A DNA stretch of 64,000 nt from contig NZ_AP024900.1 in assembly GCF_024347075.1 (NCBI RefSeq), positions 2,046,001-2,110,000 of the forward strand. The letters run 5' to 3'. The notes below the pieces were generated by a model, which was not told the DNA's origin, searched no databases, and was given only the letters and a program-made list of their open reading frames with translations. Made by a program: the position numbers and the translations under genes. This stretch comes from Vibrio rarus (GTDB lineage: Bacteria > Pseudomonadota > Gammaproteobacteria > Enterobacterales > Vibrionaceae). This document shows positions 28,771 through 39,457 of this stretch, one piece after another; position 1 is the first letter of the stretch; the number at the start of each line of letters is the position of its first letter.

Positions 28771-30105
28771 TTAATTCCTTGTTGATGATCTTTTTTCCCA
28801 ATAGAAGCGAGTGTTTGTCCCTACATAATTCTGGCAAACAAACACATCGCCCACGGCAACGACCTTCTCGTTATACATCAAAATGGGTATCAATGAGCGT
28901 TTCCATGGCGGAATATGATACTCCTGAAACAGTTTTTTTAGTTTTCGGCTTCCTGAACGTCCTTCAGGATGTGCCGTTAAACCACTAGGGTTGCAATGAA
29001 CCCAAACTCTTTCATCCCCTTCTGGGGCTCGAATAGGCATGCCATCAACCAGTCCCTCCCCTAACGTCACACTCCCCAAAAGAGCAGGCAGTTCGCTCTT
29101 TTCACCTAAGCGCAATGAGGTTTGCCAATTAAGGGGTAACTGTTGTGGCTCCACCAAATAAATTCGCTGCTGGTAGCGACGCACGCTCACCTTGCCAATG
29201 ATCAACTTAGGGTTTGCATCCTGTCCCGCTTTAAGCACTTCTTGATACACCAACTTAAGCTGTTTCTGACTGGGCATGGAATAACCACTGCTGGCAAACC
29301 AACGTCTGAGTAATCGATGACGAATGGCAGCAGACACCTCACACAGTTTTTGTGCGCATAAACTGTTATCGGCATTTAATGCCTGCTGATAATGCGGTTC
29401 GAGCAGCTCATCTAATAACTGCTCTTGTTCAAAACAGAGCTGTGCACTGCGCAGTGCATTGCGCTGTATTTCAGGCCAGCGCGCCGACAAGACAGGTATC
29501 ACATCATGTCGTAAAAAGTTTCTATCAAACTGCGTGTCTTGGTTGCTTTCATCTTCCACCCACTGCAGTTCATATTGCTGGGCATAGTCCCCTAATTGCT
29601 GACGGCGTAAAGATAAAAATGGGCGTACTAGCCAGCCATCAAAAAAGGCCGAACACGCCCCCATAGCGGCCAACCCTTTGGGTCCACTGCCTCGTTTTAA
29701 TGCTAGTAATAAGGTTTCTAATTGATCGTCAGCATGTTGCGCGGTGAGTAGTAGATCATTTTTGCTTACATGCTTAGCAAGCAATTGATAGCGCGCCTCT
29801 CTTGCTTGCGCTTCAAGGCTTTGTTTACTGGTTAAATCTAAGCTGGCGTATTCTACAAAAAATGGAATATCTGTCAGCTCACACCAATATTGGCAACGCT
29901 CTGCCCATTGCTGGGCATGTTCACTTAAGCCGTGATGGACATGCACAGCACGTACGTCAATTTGCGGGTTTTGCACCTTAAAGCGCCCTAAGCAATGCAA
30001 CATCACCCGTGAGTCTAAACCGCCACTTAGCGCAACCACTAACTTTGCATCACTATTTAAGTGGGCATTAACCTCTTGTGTAAAAGTATCAATGACAGGA
30101 TTCAT
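28771..30105 (-). CDS. tilS: tRNA(Ile)-lysidine synthase
   Basis: TilS attaches lysine to C34 of the tRNA-Ile with CAU anticodon, changing its codon and amino-acid specificity. The protein has the P-loop [10 protein letters not shown] near residue 30, [13 protein letters not shown], and [18 protein letters not shown], followed by the C-terminal TilS substrate-binding domains. The start is placed at the ATG at 30103-30105, because an AGAGGAAT ribosome-binding site lies 6-7 bp upstream. The ATG five codons earlier overlaps that site and has none of its own. This gives 444 residues. It is downstream of accA and dnaE, as in other gammaproteobacteria. Confidence 0.94.
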   Translation of the reverse strand: MNPVIDTFTQEVNAHLNSDAKLVVALSGGLDSRVMLHCLGRFKVQNPQIDVRAVHVHHGLSEHAQQWAERCQYWCELTDIPFFVEYASLDLTSKQSLEAQAREARYQLLAKHVSKNDLLLTAQHADDQLETLLLALKRGSGPKGLAAMGACSAFFDGWLVRPFLSLRRQQLGDYAQQYELQWVEDESNQDTQFDRNFLRHDVIPVLSARWPEIQRNALRSAQLCFEQEQLLDELLEPHYQQALNADNSLCAQKLCEVSAAIRHRLLRRWFASSGYSMPSQKQLKLVYQEVLKAGQDANPKLIIGKVSVRRYQQRIYLVEPQQLPLNWQTSLRLGEKSELPALLGSVTLGEGLVDGMPIRAPEGDERVWVHCNPSGLTAHPEGRSGSRKLKKLFQEYHIPPWKRSLIPILMYNEKVVAVGDVFVCQNYVGTNTRFYWEKRSSTRN

Positions 30106-30127
30106 TGTATTCCTCTGCATACTATTT

Positions 30128-30160
30128 ATACCAATAACGGTTTAATCACTGTGATTGGTA
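30128..30160. repeat. Minimal MITE-like remnant (33 bp, both terminal repeats)
   Basis: It begins ATACCAAT and ends GATTGGTA, the two ends of the 162-bp repeat family, with only 17 bp between. It lies between accA and tilS, 22 bp upstream of the tilS start. It may be an internally deleted copy. Confidence 0.55.
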
Positions 30161-30163
30161 CCA

Positions 30164-30196
30164 TCAAAAAAGGCGAGCCTAAGCCCGCCTTTTATC
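30164..30196. terminator. Terminator after accA
   Basis: AAAAAAGGCGAGC and GCCCGCCTTTTAT form a hairpin with one mismatch. On the minus strand a T-run follows the stem, 35 bp past the accA stop. Confidence 0.8.
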
Positions 30197-30230
30197 ATTT
30201 ATCTGTTGCCTAGCAAGGGGCTATTAACCG

Positions 30231-31190
30231 TTAGCAATAACCGTAGCTCATAAGGCGTTGGTAACGACGCTCTAATAGCTCATCGCAGCTCTTACCTTCT
30301 AAGGTTTTAAGTTGCGCGATTAGAGTGGCTTTCATGTTTTCGGCTGTTTTTACAGGGTCACTATGTGCGCCACCAAGAGGCTCTGAAACGATTTCATCTA
30401 TCAAACCCAGCTCTTTTAAGCGTGGCGCGACTAGGCCCATCGCTTCCGCAGCTTGTGGCGCTTTATCTGAATCACGCCATAAAATTGACGCACAACCTTC
30501 TGGTGAGATAACAGAATAAGTAGAGTATTCAAGCATATTGACGTAATCACCTACACCAATAGCCAGTGCGCCACCAGAGCCGCCTTCGCCAACCACGTTA
30601 CAAATAACAGGAACCGTTAAACCCGCCATGGCTTTAAGGTTAGTCGCTATCGCCTCTGATTGACCGCGCTCTTCTGCTCCTACACCTGGGTACGCACCAG
30701 CGGTATCAATAAAGGTGATGATTGGCATGTTAAAACGCTCGGCCATTTCCATTAGGCGAAGGGCTTTACGATAGCCTTCTGGCTTTGGCATACCAAAGTT
30801 ACGCAGAACTTTCTCTTTTGTTTCACGACCTTTTTGATGACCAATCACCATTACAGGGCGACCATCTAAACGTGCCGTACCGCCAACAATCGCTTTGTCA
30901 TCGGCAAAGGCGCGATCACCGCATAACTCGTCAAATTCTGTGAAGACATTTTCAATGTAGTCATAAGTATATGGACGCTGTGGGTGACGAGCGAGCTGAG
31001 CGACCTGCCAAGCACCAAGATCACCAAAGATTTTCTTTTTTAGCTCGATACTCTTCTTTTCAAGAGAGGCGATCTCTTTTTTCAGATCAACGCCATCTCC
31101 TCCACCATGTAGGCTCACGTCACGCAGGGCTTCAATTTTAGCTTCAAGCTCTGCAATTGGCTTTTCAAACTCTAGAAAGTTCAAACTCAT
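30231..31190 (-). CDS. accA: Acetyl-CoA carboxylase carboxyltransferase subunit alpha
   Basis: AccA and AccD transfer the carboxyl group from biotin to acetyl-CoA to make malonyl-CoA. The 319-residue protein starts [19 protein letters not shown] and has [31 protein letters not shown] and [20 protein letters not shown] with the carboxyltransferase oxyanion glycines in [11 protein letters not shown]. Length and sequence match E. coli AccA. It follows dnaE by 46 bp. Confidence 0.97.
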   Translation of the reverse strand: MSLNFLEFEKPIAELEAKIEALRDVSLHGGGDGVDLKKEIASLEKKSIELKKKIFGDLGAWQVAQLARHPQRPYTYDYIENVFTEFDELCGDRAFADDKAIVGGTARLDGRPVMVIGHQKGRETKEKVLRNFGMPKPEGYRKALRLMEMAERFNMPIITFIDTAGAYPGVGAEERGQSEAIATNLKAMAGLTVPVICNVVGEGGSGGALAIGVGDYVNMLEYSTYSVISPEGCASILWRDSDKAPQAAEAMGLVAPRLKELGLIDEIVSEPLGGAHSDPVKTAENMKATLIAQLKTLEGKSCDELLERRYQRLMSYGYC

Positions 31191-31236
31191 CTAGCATTCC
31201 TTCATTCTTTTGAGCTGAAGACAGGGTGTTCTGCCA

Positions 31237-34200
31237 TCAGTTAAATTCGAGTTCCACCTGGTCGTTACCAAGCAACTGCTTTAAATTGTCAATCAACGTA
31301 TCACTTGGCGTTACTCGCCATTCCACACCCAAAGAAAGTTTGGCTCTGGCGTCGCTACGTTGATAATAAATGTTGACTGGAATGGTACCAGCGCGATGCG
31401 GTTCTAATATTTGACTAAAACGTTCAAAGAACTGCGCATCGATTTGTGACTCTAATATCGAAATACTGAGTCCTGAAGCGTATTTCTCGCGAGCATGGCC
31501 AAGATCCATTACCTCGCGCGCCGTCATTTTAAGGCCACCATTGAAATCATCAAAGCTGACCTGTCCGGAAACAACGACAATTCTATCTTTTTCTACCAGT
31601 TCTGCATACTTTTCTAACATATCAGAGAATAGCATCACTTCCATACGACCAGAACGATCATCTAAAGTCAAAATACCAATGCGTGTGCCACGCTTTGTGG
31701 TCATGACTTTTGCCGCTATAACCAACCCCGCCAGCGTAACGGATTGATCTCGTCGTGTTGGCGTCGCGTTATTCAAACGACAACTGGTGTATTTTGCCAA
31801 TTCACGCAGATAGAGATTGATAGGGTGACCGGTAAGGTATAAACCTAACGTTTCTCGCTCCCCTTCCAACCAGACTTTCTCTGGCCATGTAGGCACTTGA
31901 GCATAAGCCTGCTCAACATCAGAATGGGTATCGGTCAGTACCCCAAACATGTCTGACTGACCAAAGGCTTCCGCTTGGTGATATTGACCGGCGGCCTTAA
32001 CCGCAGCATCCACCGAAGCCATCATAGCGGCTCGGTGCGGACCAAGGCGATCTAGCGCTCCCGCCTGAATGAGCTTTTCAATCACGCGCTTGTTGCATTT
32101 TTTAAGATCAATTCGCGCACAAAAGTCAAAGAGATCTTTAAAGTGCCCCTCTTTAGTACGCGCTTCAATAATACTTTCAATAGGGCCTTCACCCACCCCC
32201 TTGATGGCACCAATGCCATAAACAATCGCGCCAGTATCATCAACATTAAAGCGATACAAACCTGAGTTTACATCCGGTGGTAACAGTTTTAGCCCCATAC
32301 GGATACACTCGTCAACTAGGCCAACCACCTTCTCAGTGTTATCCATATCGGCGGTCATTACGGCTGCCATAAACTCTGCAGGGTAATGGGTTTTAAGCCA
32401 TAAGGTTTGATAAGAAACTAAGGCGTAGGCCGCTGAGTGCGATTTGTTAAAACCGTAACCGGCAAATTTTTCTACCAAGTCGAAGATTTTCATCGACAAC
32501 TCGCCATCCACACCGTTGTTTTCCGCCCCTTCTTTAAAGATAGAGCGCTGTTTCTCCATCTCTTCCGGTTTTTTCTTACCCATGGCACGACGCAGCATAT
32601 CCGCGCCGCCTAAGGTATAACCTGCCAAAATCTGGGCAATTTGCATTACCTGTTCTTGGTAAAGAATGATGCCGTAGGTAGGATCGAGCGTTTCTTTAAG
32701 TGACTCGTGTTGCCAAGTTTCGTCTGGATAGGAGATGGCTTCTCGGCCATGTTTACGGTCAATAAAGTTATCTACCATCCCCGACTGCAAGGGGCCGGGG
32801 CGAAACAGAGCAACCAAAGCGATGATATCTTCGAAGCAATCGGGTTGCAGACGCTTAATCAAGTCTTTCATGCCGCGAGATTCGAGCTGGAATACCGCCG
32901 TCGTTTCTGAGTTTTGTAGCACTCTAAATGAGGCGTCATCCTTTAAGGGGATCGACTCGATTCGTACTGGTGCCTCACCGTTTTTTTCTAAACGCGGGTT
33001 AATTAAGCCCAGCGCCCAGTCAATAATGGTTAAGGTACGTAGCCCTAAGAAGTCAAATTTAACTAAGCCTGCGGTTTCTACATCATTCTTGTCAAATTGC
33101 GTTACAGGGAAGTGCCCTTCCGCATCCGCATAAATAGGGGCAAAGTCAGTAATCGTGGTGGGGGAAATAACAACACCACCGGCGTGCTTACCCGCATTAC
33201 GAGTACAACCTTCAAGAATGCGGCACATGTCGATGAGATCTTTCACTTCGTCATCGGCACTGTATAACTCACCCAATTGCGGCTCAGCATCAAAGGCTTT
33301 GCTTAAGGTCATACCCGGATCGGGTGGCACCAACTTAGAAATGCGATCAACAAAGCCGTATGGATGACCAAGTACCCGCCCCACATCTCGAATGACCGCT
33401 TTAGCCGCCATAGTACCAAAGGTAATGATCTGCGATACCGCATCACGGCCATACAATTCGGCCACATGATCAATTACTTGATCCCGTTTATCCATGCAAA
33501 AGTCGATATCAAAATCGGGCATAGAGACACGTTCTGGGTTCAAGAATCGCTCAAACAGTAAATCGTATTCTAAAGGATCAAGATCGGTGATTTTTAATGC
33601 GTAAGCGACTAATGAGCCCGCACCTGAACCACGACCCGGCCCTACTGGAATGTCATTATCTTTAGACCATTGGATAAATTCCATTACAATCAAGAAGTAA
33701 CCAGGGAACCCCATTTGGTTTACCACTTTCAATTCTATCTGTAAGCGTTCGTCATATTCAGGGCGTTTTTGTTCACGGACCACCGGATCGGGAAATAGAA
33801 ACTCAAGGCGCTCTTCCAGACCCTCTTCGGATTTATGTACCAAAAATTCATCAATGGACATATCCCCTGTTGGGAAATTCGGTAGGAAATATTCCCCTAA
33901 ACGCACTGTCACGTTACAACGTTTGGCAATCTCAACGCTATTTTGTAGTGCCTCTGGAATATCAGAGAACAGCTCGCACATCTCCTCTTCAGTACGCAAG
34001 TACTGCTGAGCACTGTAATTCTTAGGGCGACGAGGATCTTCAAGGGTAAAACCATCATGGATGGCCACGCGTATTTCGTGGGCGTCAAACTGGTCTTGAT
34101 TAACAAAAACCACTTCATTGGTGGCTACCACTGGCAAGTCGTATTGCTGCGCACACTCTAACGCAAAGTGCAGGTAGCTTTCTTCATCCACACGGCCAGT

Positions 34201-34716
34201 GCGAGTCAGTTCAAGATAAAAACGGTCAGCAAAATGCTGTTGGTAAAACGATACGCACTGCTGGGCTAGATCGTGATTCCCCTTTAATAGCGCCTTACCT
34301 ACTTCACCACTTTTCCCTCCGGAAAGTACAATCAAACCTTCGCTGAGCTCAATGAGCCATTCTTTATCGATAACAGGTTGATGTTGAACATGGCCTCTAA
34401 GGTAGGCTTTTGAAATCAGTAGGGTTAGGTTCTTGTAGCCCTGATTATTGGCTGCTAAAACAGTAATGCGAGTGAGCTCATCGGCAAACTCCGCAGACTG
34501 CATAGTAAAATCAGCACCGATAATAGGCTTAACCCCAGAGTTATGAGCATTATTATAAAATTTAACCAAGCCGCATAAGTTGGTGAAATCAGTAAGGGCG
34601 ACCGCTGGCATGCCAAGCTGTGCCACTTTTTTAACTAAAGGTGGCACCTTAGATAAACCGTCCACCATGGAATAGTCACTGTGAACGCGTAAATGTATAA
34701 ACTTAGGCTCTGTCAT
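31237..34716 (-). CDS. dnaE: DNA polymerase III alpha subunit
   Basis: The 1159-residue replicative polymerase begins with the PHP domain ([16 protein letters not shown]). The palm region has the catalytic aspartates in [10 protein letters not shown] (near residue 400). The fingers, a tandem helix-hairpin-helix region, an OB domain (about residues 990-1080) and the tau-binding C-terminus follow. The length is close to E. coli DnaE (1160). It lies between rnhB and accA, as in E. coli. Its proofreading partner DnaQ is at 22509-23231. Confidence 0.97.
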   Translation of the reverse strand: MTEPKFIHLRVHSDYSMVDGLSKVPPLVKKVAQLGMPAVALTDFTNLCGLVKFYNNAHNSGVKPIIGADFTMQSAEFADELTRITVLAANNQGYKNLTLLISKAYLRGHVQHQPVIDKEWLIELSEGLIVLSGGKSGEVGKALLKGNHDLAQQCVSFYQQHFADRFYLELTRTGRVDEESYLHFALECAQQYDLPVVATNEVVFVNQDQFDAHEIRVAIHDGFTLEDPRRPKNYSAQQYLRTEEEMCELFSDIPEALQNSVEIAKRCNVTVRLGEYFLPNFPTGDMSIDEFLVHKSEEGLEERLEFLFPDPVVREQKRPEYDERLQIELKVVNQMGFPGYFLIVMEFIQWSKDNDIPVGPGRGSGAGSLVAYALKITDLDPLEYDLLFERFLNPERVSMPDFDIDFCMDKRDQVIDHVAELYGRDAVSQIITFGTMAAKAVIRDVGRVLGHPYGFVDRISKLVPPDPGMTLSKAFDAEPQLGELYSADDEVKDLIDMCRILEGCTRNAGKHAGGVVISPTTITDFAPIYADAEGHFPVTQFDKNDVETAGLVKFDFLGLRTLTIIDWALGLINPRLEKNGEAPVRIESIPLKDDASFRVLQNSETTAVFQLESRGMKDLIKRLQPDCFEDIIALVALFRPGPLQSGMVDNFIDRKHGREAISYPDETWQHESLKETLDPTYGIILYQEQVMQIAQILAGYTLGGADMLRRAMGKKKPEEMEKQRSIFKEGAENNGVDGELSMKIFDLVEKFAGYGFNKSHSAAYALVSYQTLWLKTHYPAEFMAAVMTADMDNTEKVVGLVDECIRMGLKLLPPDVNSGLYRFNVDDTGAIVYGIGAIKGVGEGPIESIIEARTKEGHFKDLFDFCARIDLKKCNKRVIEKLIQAGALDRLGPHRAAMMASVDAAVKAAGQYHQAEAFGQSDMFGVLTDTHSDVEQAYAQVPTWPEKVWLEGERETLGLYLTGHPINLYLRELAKYTSCRLNNATPTRRDQSVTLAGLVIAAKVMTTKRGTRIGILTLDDRSGRMEVMLFSDMLEKYAELVEKDRIVVVSGQVSFDDFNGGLKMTAREVMDLGHAREKYASGLSISILESQIDAQFFERFSQILEPHRAGTIPVNIYYQRSDARAKLSLGVEWRVTPSDTLIDNLKQLLGNDQVELEFN

Positions 34717-34734
34717 AATTACTCTATTATCTGG

Positions 34735-35355
34735 CTAGTCAATAAGACCTAACGCTCGTTTAACTGGCTTAAAACTTTTTCTGTGTTCGGCAATCACGCC
34801 GTGCTCTTCAATAGCGGCAAAGTGCGCTTTAGTTGGGTAACCTTTATGTTTGGCAAAACCAAATTGCGGGTGCATTTTATCAAGCTCAACCATCTCTTCA
34901 TCACGCACAACTTTAGCAATAATCGAGGCGGCGCTAATTTCGGCCACTCTTAAATCCCCTTTCACAACAGCTAAACCCGGCATGCTAATCGTCGGCACTC
35001 GATTACCATCAATCAAAGCAAAATCTGGCTGGATGCGCAAACCTTCGATGGCTCTTGTCATTGCTAGCATAGTCGCGTGTAAAATGTTGAGTTCATCAAT
35101 CTCATCGGGCGAACAGCGCCCTACCGACCATGCTAATGCTTTTTCCTTAATTTCAGGGAAAAGTGCTAAACGTTTTTTTTCTGACAGTGCTTTAGAGTCC
35201 GTTAACCCTTGAATAGGATTATTAGGATCCAGAATCACAGCCGCTGTCACCACATCTCCCACCAATGGGCCACGTCCCACTTCGTCTACTCCGGCAAATA
35301 AGCGATAGCCTTGCGGGTATTCAAAGGGCGGGTATTCAATCTTTGCTTTTACCAT
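34735..35355 (-). CDS. rnhB: Ribonuclease HII
   Basis: The 206-residue protein removes ribonucleotides embedded in DNA. It has [18 protein letters not shown] with the catalytic Asp-Glu pair, [20 protein letters not shown] with the third Asp and [14 protein letters not shown] with the fourth carboxylate. It starts 1 bp after the lpxB stop (TAAAATG). dnaE follows after 18 bp. Confidence 0.96.
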   Translation of the reverse strand: MVKAKIEYPPFEYPQGYRLFAGVDEVGRGPLVGDVVTAAVILDPNNPIQGLTDSKALSEKKRLALFPEIKEKALAWSVGRCSPDEIDELNILHATMLAMTRAIEGLRIQPDFALIDGNRVPTISMPGLAVVKGDLRVAEISAASIIAKVVRDEEMVELDKMHPQFGFAKHKGYPTKAHFAAIEEHGVIAEHRKSFKPVKRALGLID

Positions 35356-35356
35356 T

Positions 35357-36499
35357 TTACTTGCCTATTAATTGCAGTACCGCATTGGCGGCCTGAGTGT
35401 CCGCATCGCGTTTAATCCATGCATGCATTTCAGTAAACTTATTGGTCATATAGGAGGTATCTCCATCAATAAGGTTCTGCATGGATTCAAATATCTGCTG
35501 CGGATTACACTCTTCCATGATCAATTCGGTGATAAGTTCTTCATCTGCTAGAAGATTAGGCAGACTGTAATATTTATTAAGCATCATTCGCTTAGCGATA
35601 AAACCAGAGATTTTATTCACTTTATAGGCGGTAACCATAGGACGGTTAACTAACATGCCTTCTAATACGGCTGTGCCACACGCCAATAGCACATAGTCAG
35701 CGGCTGCCATAATATTACGTGCAGAGTTTTCTTCTATGATTTGAAAATCGAGTTCAGGGGCGCTGTGTTGCCAAATTTGTTCAAATTGGGCGCGTCTTGC
35801 AGGGTTGACCGCTGATACGATAAAACCAATATCTGGGTACTTTTGCTGTAATAACTTACAGCCTAGAATAAAGTCTTCCGCCATCAATTTGATTTCACCA
35901 CGGCGACTGCCCGGCAAAACCGCTATCCAGCGTTTGTCTTGTTGTAAAGCAAACCTTTCTCTTGCTTCACTCTTGCTAGAATGCAGAGGTATCGCGTCCG
36001 CTAAAGTGTGGCCGATAAATTCACAAGCAACATTGTATTTATCATAAAAGGCTTTTTCAAACGGTAAGAAGGCCAACACTAAATCGGTAGCCGCATCTAT
36101 TTTGAAAATACGCTTAGGACGCCAAGCCCATACAGACGGGCTGACATAATGAACAGTTTTAAGTCCTGCGTTTTTCAACTCTAACTCAAGGCGTAGGTTA
36201 AAGTCTGGCGCATCGATACCGATAAACACATCCGGTTGCCACAGCTTAAAGAATGTAGCTACCTCTTTTTTAATGTGTAAGATTCGACGTAAACGACCTA
36301 AGACTTCCACTAGGCCCATTACCGATAGCTCTTCCATATCAAATAACGAACGACAGCCTAAGGCCTGCATTTTAGGTCCAGCAATACCCACAAATTCAGC
36401 ATCGGGGTAACGCTGTTGGATTCCCTTGATTAGACCTTCACCTAATGTGTCTCCAGACAACTCTCCGACAACAACACCAATACGCAATGGTCGACTCAT
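35357..36499 (-). CDS. lpxB: Lipid-A-disaccharide synthase
   Basis: LpxB joins UDP-2,3-diacylglucosamine to lipid X to give the lipid A disaccharide. The start is placed at the ATG at 36497-36499 ([17 protein letters not shown]), preceded by a TGGAG ribosome-binding site; the longer reading begins at TTG. This gives 380 residues, near E. coli LpxB (382). Family landmarks are [47 protein letters not shown] and LPGSRRGEI. It lies downstream of lpxA and ends against rnhB. Confidence 0.95.
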   Translation of the reverse strand: MSRPLRIGVVVGELSGDTLGEGLIKGIQQRYPDAEFVGIAGPKMQALGCRSLFDMEELSVMGLVEVLGRLRRILHIKKEVATFFKLWQPDVFIGIDAPDFNLRLELELKNAGLKTVHYVSPSVWAWRPKRIFKIDAATDLVLAFLPFEKAFYDKYNVACEFIGHTLADAIPLHSSKSEARERFALQQDKRWIAVLPGSRRGEIKLMAEDFILGCKLLQQKYPDIGFIVSAVNPARRAQFEQIWQHSAPELDFQIIEENSARNIMAAADYVLLACGTAVLEGMLVNRPMVTAYKVNKISGFIAKRMMLNKYYSLPNLLADEELITELIMEECNPQQIFESMQNLIDGDTSYMTNKFTEMHAWIKRDADTQAANAVLQLIGK

Positions 36500-36520
36500 A
36501 AAATGCACTCCATACACAAA

Positions 36521-36555
36521 CAAAAAGATCGCCCTTTACAGCGATCTTTAAAAGA
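36521..36555 (-). terminator. Terminator-like hairpin between lpxA and lpxB
   Basis: AAAGATCGC and GCGATCTTT flank a short loop, followed on the minus strand by TTTTTG. It lies within the lpx operon, between the lpxA stop and the lpxB ribosome-binding site, so it would act as an attenuator or partial terminator. Confidence 0.65.
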
Positions 36556-36572
36556 AAAACTAACAGCCTGTA

Positions 36573-37364
36573 CTAGCGAATAATGCCACGAGTAACATTA
36601 TTATTTAGGTAATCCAAGAACTGCTTAACCGCTGGGTATTCTTCAGCAGACGCTTTCATCTCTTCTTTAGCCTCGTCTAGTGTTAAACCTGAGCGATACA
36701 AGGTTTTGAAAGCACGACGAACAGCAAGAATGTCTTGTTTTTCAAAGCCACGACGCTTCATACCTTCAGAGTTAATGCCGATAGGACTGCAGTGGTTACC
36801 TTGCGCCATAACAAATGGAGGGATGTCTTGAGCTACGGTTGAGCCACCACCAATAAAGGCGTGAGCACCTAGAGTACAGAACTGATGAACAGGCACTAAA
36901 GCGGTTAAGATAACAAAATCTTGCACTTTTACGTGTCCGGCTAAAGTGGCGTTATTACCTAAAATAACGTTATCGCCAATGACGCAATCGTGAGCAATAT
37001 GTGCATTCACACAAAATAGGTTATCACTACCCACTTGAGTAATGCCTTTGTCCTGAATGGTACCACGGTGCATCTGTACACTCTCACGGATGACATTGCG
37101 ATCACCCACAACCAGTTGAGTAGCCTCACCATGGTATTTTTTATCTTGGTTTTCTTCGCCTAAAATGGCAAAAGAAAACACGCGGTTTCCATTGCCAATT
37201 TTAGTTAAGCCTTTAATCACGACATGAGACATAATCTCATTGTCTTCACCAATTTCCACATCGCCACTGATGTATGTAAACGGTCCCACCGTTGTGTTGG
37301 CACCAATTTTTACATTACCTTCAATAACTGCAGTAGGATGAATTTTTGCAGTAGGATCAATCAT
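36573..37364 (-). CDS. lpxA: UDP-N-acetylglucosamine acyltransferase
   Basis: LpxA adds the first 3-hydroxyacyl chain to UDP-GlcNAc, the first step of lipid A synthesis. The left-handed beta-helix shows hexapeptide repeats ([20 protein letters not shown]), the catalytic histidine segment [15 protein letters not shown], and the C-terminal helical domain. The start is placed at the ATG at 37362-37364 ([11 protein letters not shown]), giving 263 residues like E. coli LpxA (262). The longer GTG reading is inside fabZ. The ATG comes 1 bp after the fabZ stop, so translation is probably coupled. Confidence 0.96.
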   Translation of the reverse strand: MIDPTAKIHPTAVIEGNVKIGANTTVGPFTYISGDVEIGEDNEIMSHVVIKGLTKIGNGNRVFSFAILGEENQDKKYHGEATQLVVGDRNVIRESVQMHRGTIQDKGITQVGSDNLFCVNAHIAHDCVIGDNVILGNNATLAGHVKVQDFVILTALVPVHQFCTLGAHAFIGGGSTVAQDIPPFVMAQGNHCSPIGINSEGMKRRGFEKQDILAVRRAFKTLYRSGLTLDEAKEEMKASAEEYPAVKQFLDYLNNNVTRGIIR

Positions 37365-37365
37365 A

Positions 37366-37818
37366 TTAAAATTCTCGACGAGCACATTTCAGTTCAGCAG
37401 AACACACAACTTCACCATCAACTTTGGCAACGCCATTAAACATGGCAATGCCACGGCGGTTTTTCAATAGTTCTACTTCGATAACCATTTGATCACCCGG
37501 AGTAACCGGTTTACGAAACTTCGCTTTATCTACACTAGCAAAGTAATACAATTCATTTTCTTTTGGCGCACCAAACGTTTTAAACGCTAGCAAGCCTGTT
37601 GCTTGAGCCATAGATTCAAGAATCAACACCCCAGGGAATACAGGTAATTGTGGAAAGTGACCCGTGAACTGAGGCTCATTAAAGGTTACGTTTTTCAAAC
37701 CAACTAAATATTTGCCTTCTTCGTAATCAGTTACACGATCTAGCAGTAAAAACGGGTAACGATGTGGAAGAAGAGATTGAATCTCCATAATATCCATGGT
37801 CTTTTTTTCAGAAGTCAA
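37366..37818 (-). CDS. fabZ: 3-hydroxyacyl-ACP dehydratase FabZ
   Basis: FabZ dehydrates 3-hydroxyacyl-ACP in fatty-acid elongation and competes with LpxA for 3-hydroxymyristoyl-ACP. The 150-residue hot-dog protein has [14 protein letters not shown], the catalytic His in [15 protein letters not shown] and the catalytic Glu in ESMAQATG. The reading starts at TTG (37818) with an AAAGGAAAC ribosome-binding site 8 bp upstream. The length then matches E. coli FabZ (151), so TTG is favoured over the ATG eight codons in. Confidence 0.95.
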   Translation of the reverse strand: MTSEKKTMDIMEIQSLLPHRYPFLLLDRVTDYEEGKYLVGLKNVTFNEPQFTGHFPQLPVFPGVLILESMAQATGLLAFKTFGAPKENELYYFASVDKAKFRKPVTPGDQMVIEVELLKNRRGIAMFNGVAKVDGEVVCSAELKCARREF

Positions 37819-37867
37819 AGTGTGTTTCCTTTAATGTAACGCTTTAATTTATTTAACAATCATAGAC

Positions 37868-37897
37868 TAAAAAGACCTGCAAATCGCAGGCCTTAAT
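37868..37897 (-). terminator. Hairpin between lpxD and fabZ
   Basis: CCTGC and GCAGG pair across a short loop, extended to about AGGCCTGCGAT/TGCAGGTCT on the minus strand and followed by TTTTTAG. It is a short, possibly attenuating, hairpin inside the operon. Confidence 0.5.
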
Positions 37898-37904
37898 ATT
37901 TTCT

Positions 37905-38924
37905 TTAAGAGCCGAGCTTCTTTTCGAGTTCATTTAGTCTATTGAGCATATCTTCAAGTCTGTTTAGACGAGCAACGGATTTACGCCACTCTCTATTTGG
38001 CATGGCTGGCATCCCTGAGGAGTAGACGCCTTTCTCAGTGATGCTTTTAAGGATCATTGCACGACCGGAAATCATACTTCCGTCAGCAATTTCTAAATGT
38101 CCTGAGATGGCCGCACCGCCACCAATAATACAATATTTGCCTATGTGTGTACTGCCACCCACGACCGTACCACCAGCAATACATGAGCCGTAACTAATAT
38201 GAACATTGTGACCAATTTGAATTTGATTATCTAAAATCACATTGCTCTCAATAACCGTATCGTCTAAGGCACCGCGATCCACCGTAGTGCTAGCACCAAT
38301 TTCAACGCGATCGCCCACACGAACCGTCCCTACTTGTGGGATTTTAATCCATTCGCCACGCTCATTAGCGTAGCCAAAACCATCCGCCCCTATTACCGAG
38401 CTAGAATGGAAAACGCATCGTTCACCCACTTGTACATGATGATACAAGGTGGCATTGGCCCACAGTTGAGTGCCTGCGCCTACCACGGCATTTTTACCCA
38501 CATAAGCACCCGCGCCAATGCTAACATTATCACCCAGTACTGCGCCGGATTCTATGGTCGCATTAGGACCTACAGAGACATTCGCCCCTAAAGTGGCGTC
38601 GGTGGCAATAAATGCCGATGGAGAAATACCTTGTGCTGGTAATTCTGGCGTATTAAAAGCTTGAGCCACCTTAGCGTAAGCCACATAAGGGTCTGGCACG
38701 ACAAGTGTATTTCCAGTACAAAGCTCTCGCTCACTCTCTTTTACCATAACCACTGACGCCTTACACTCAGGCAATTGCTTCTTATAGCGAGGATTCGATA
38801 AGAAGGTAATTTGCCCTTCTAGTGCTTTATCCATTGCTGCTACTGAAGATACGGTAGCATCAGGGTCACCATATAAGGTGCCACCCGTGATTTGTTCAAG
38901 TTGTTTTAGCGTCAGTATTGTCAT
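37905..38924 (-). CDS. lpxD: UDP-3-O-(3-hydroxyacyl)glucosamine N-acyltransferase
   Basis: LpxD adds the second (N-linked) hydroxyacyl chain in lipid A synthesis. The 339-residue protein has an N-terminal uridine-binding domain (about residues 1-100, with [17 protein letters not shown]), a left-handed beta-helix with hexapeptide repeats (about 105-290, including [11 protein letters not shown] and [17 protein letters not shown] with the catalytic His) and a C-terminal helix ([19 protein letters not shown]). It starts 6 bp after the skp stop. Confidence 0.96.
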   Translation of the reverse strand: MTILTLKQLEQITGGTLYGDPDATVSSVAAMDKALEGQITFLSNPRYKKQLPECKASVVMVKESERELCTGNTLVVPDPYVAYAKVAQAFNTPELPAQGISPSAFIATDATLGANVSVGPNATIESGAVLGDNVSIGAGAYVGKNAVVGAGTQLWANATLYHHVQVGERCVFHSSSVIGADGFGYANERGEWIKIPQVGTVRVGDRVEIGASTTVDRGALDDTVIESNVILDNQIQIGHNVHISYGSCIAGGTVVGGSTHIGKYCIIGGGAAISGHLEIADGSMISGRAMILKSITEKGVYSSGMPAMPNREWRKSVARLNRLEDMLNRLNELEKKLGS

Positions 38925-38930
38925 AATAAA

Positions 38931-39440
38931 TTACTTAAGTTCGTCGATAACTTTTTGTGATAGGTCTAGATCAGGTTTTGCATATTGCAGAGCTTGTGCA
39001 TCCACAACCAAGTCTACGCCTTCACGTTTTGCTACAGTTTCAACCGCGTTTTGGATAACTTTGAACAGTTTTTGCTGCTCTTCCATTTCACGACGTTTAC
39101 CGTCACGCTCTAAAGCTTGACCTTTTAATTTGTATTCAGCTTCTAGGCCTGCAACTTCAATTTGCAGTTTACGAATACCGTCATCACCGAGCAAAGCTGC
39201 GTCACGACGTGCTTTTTCATGCTTAGTTTTGATTTTGGTTTCAATGGTTTTTAGTTCAGCTTGTTTATCTTTAAATTCGCTCTGCAGTTTTTTAAGCACT
39301 TCTTCACGTTGCGGTAATGCTTGGAAGATTTGAGCTGTATTTACATAGGCAACCTTCTGCGCAGCTTCTGCGGCATGAGCAACCAAAGATGTAGATAACA
39401 CTACAAGACTTAGGCCAGCTGCTTTAATTAATTTTTTCAA
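38931..39440 (-). CDS. skp: Periplasmic chaperone Skp (OmpH)
   Basis: Skp binds unfolded outer-membrane proteins in the periplasm and delivers them to BAM. The 169-residue protein has a signal peptide ending AHAAEA (about residue 26) and a long coiled-coil arm (about residues 50-130, rich in Lys, Glu and Gln) between conserved core segments (KVAYVNTAQIFQALPQ and LVVDAQALQYAKPDLDLSQ). It starts with TTG (39440) after an AGGA ribosome-binding site. It lies between bamA and lpxD, the conserved order. Confidence 0.95.
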   Translation of the reverse strand: MKKLIKAAGLSLVVLSTSLVAHAAEAAQKVAYVNTAQIFQALPQREEVLKKLQSEFKDKQAELKTIETKIKTKHEKARRDAALLGDDGIRKLQIEVAGLEAEYKLKGQALERDGKRREMEEQQKLFKVIQNAVETVAKREGVDLVVDAQALQYAKPDLDLSQKVIDELK

Positions 39441-39457
39441 AATATATTCCTCAAAGT

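Noticed and set aside
31541..33561. Several open frames of 65-132 codons on the plus strand inside dnaE
   Set aside because: They lie opposite a complete, highly conserved gene, have no ribosome-binding sites of note and resemble nothing. They are antisense shadows.
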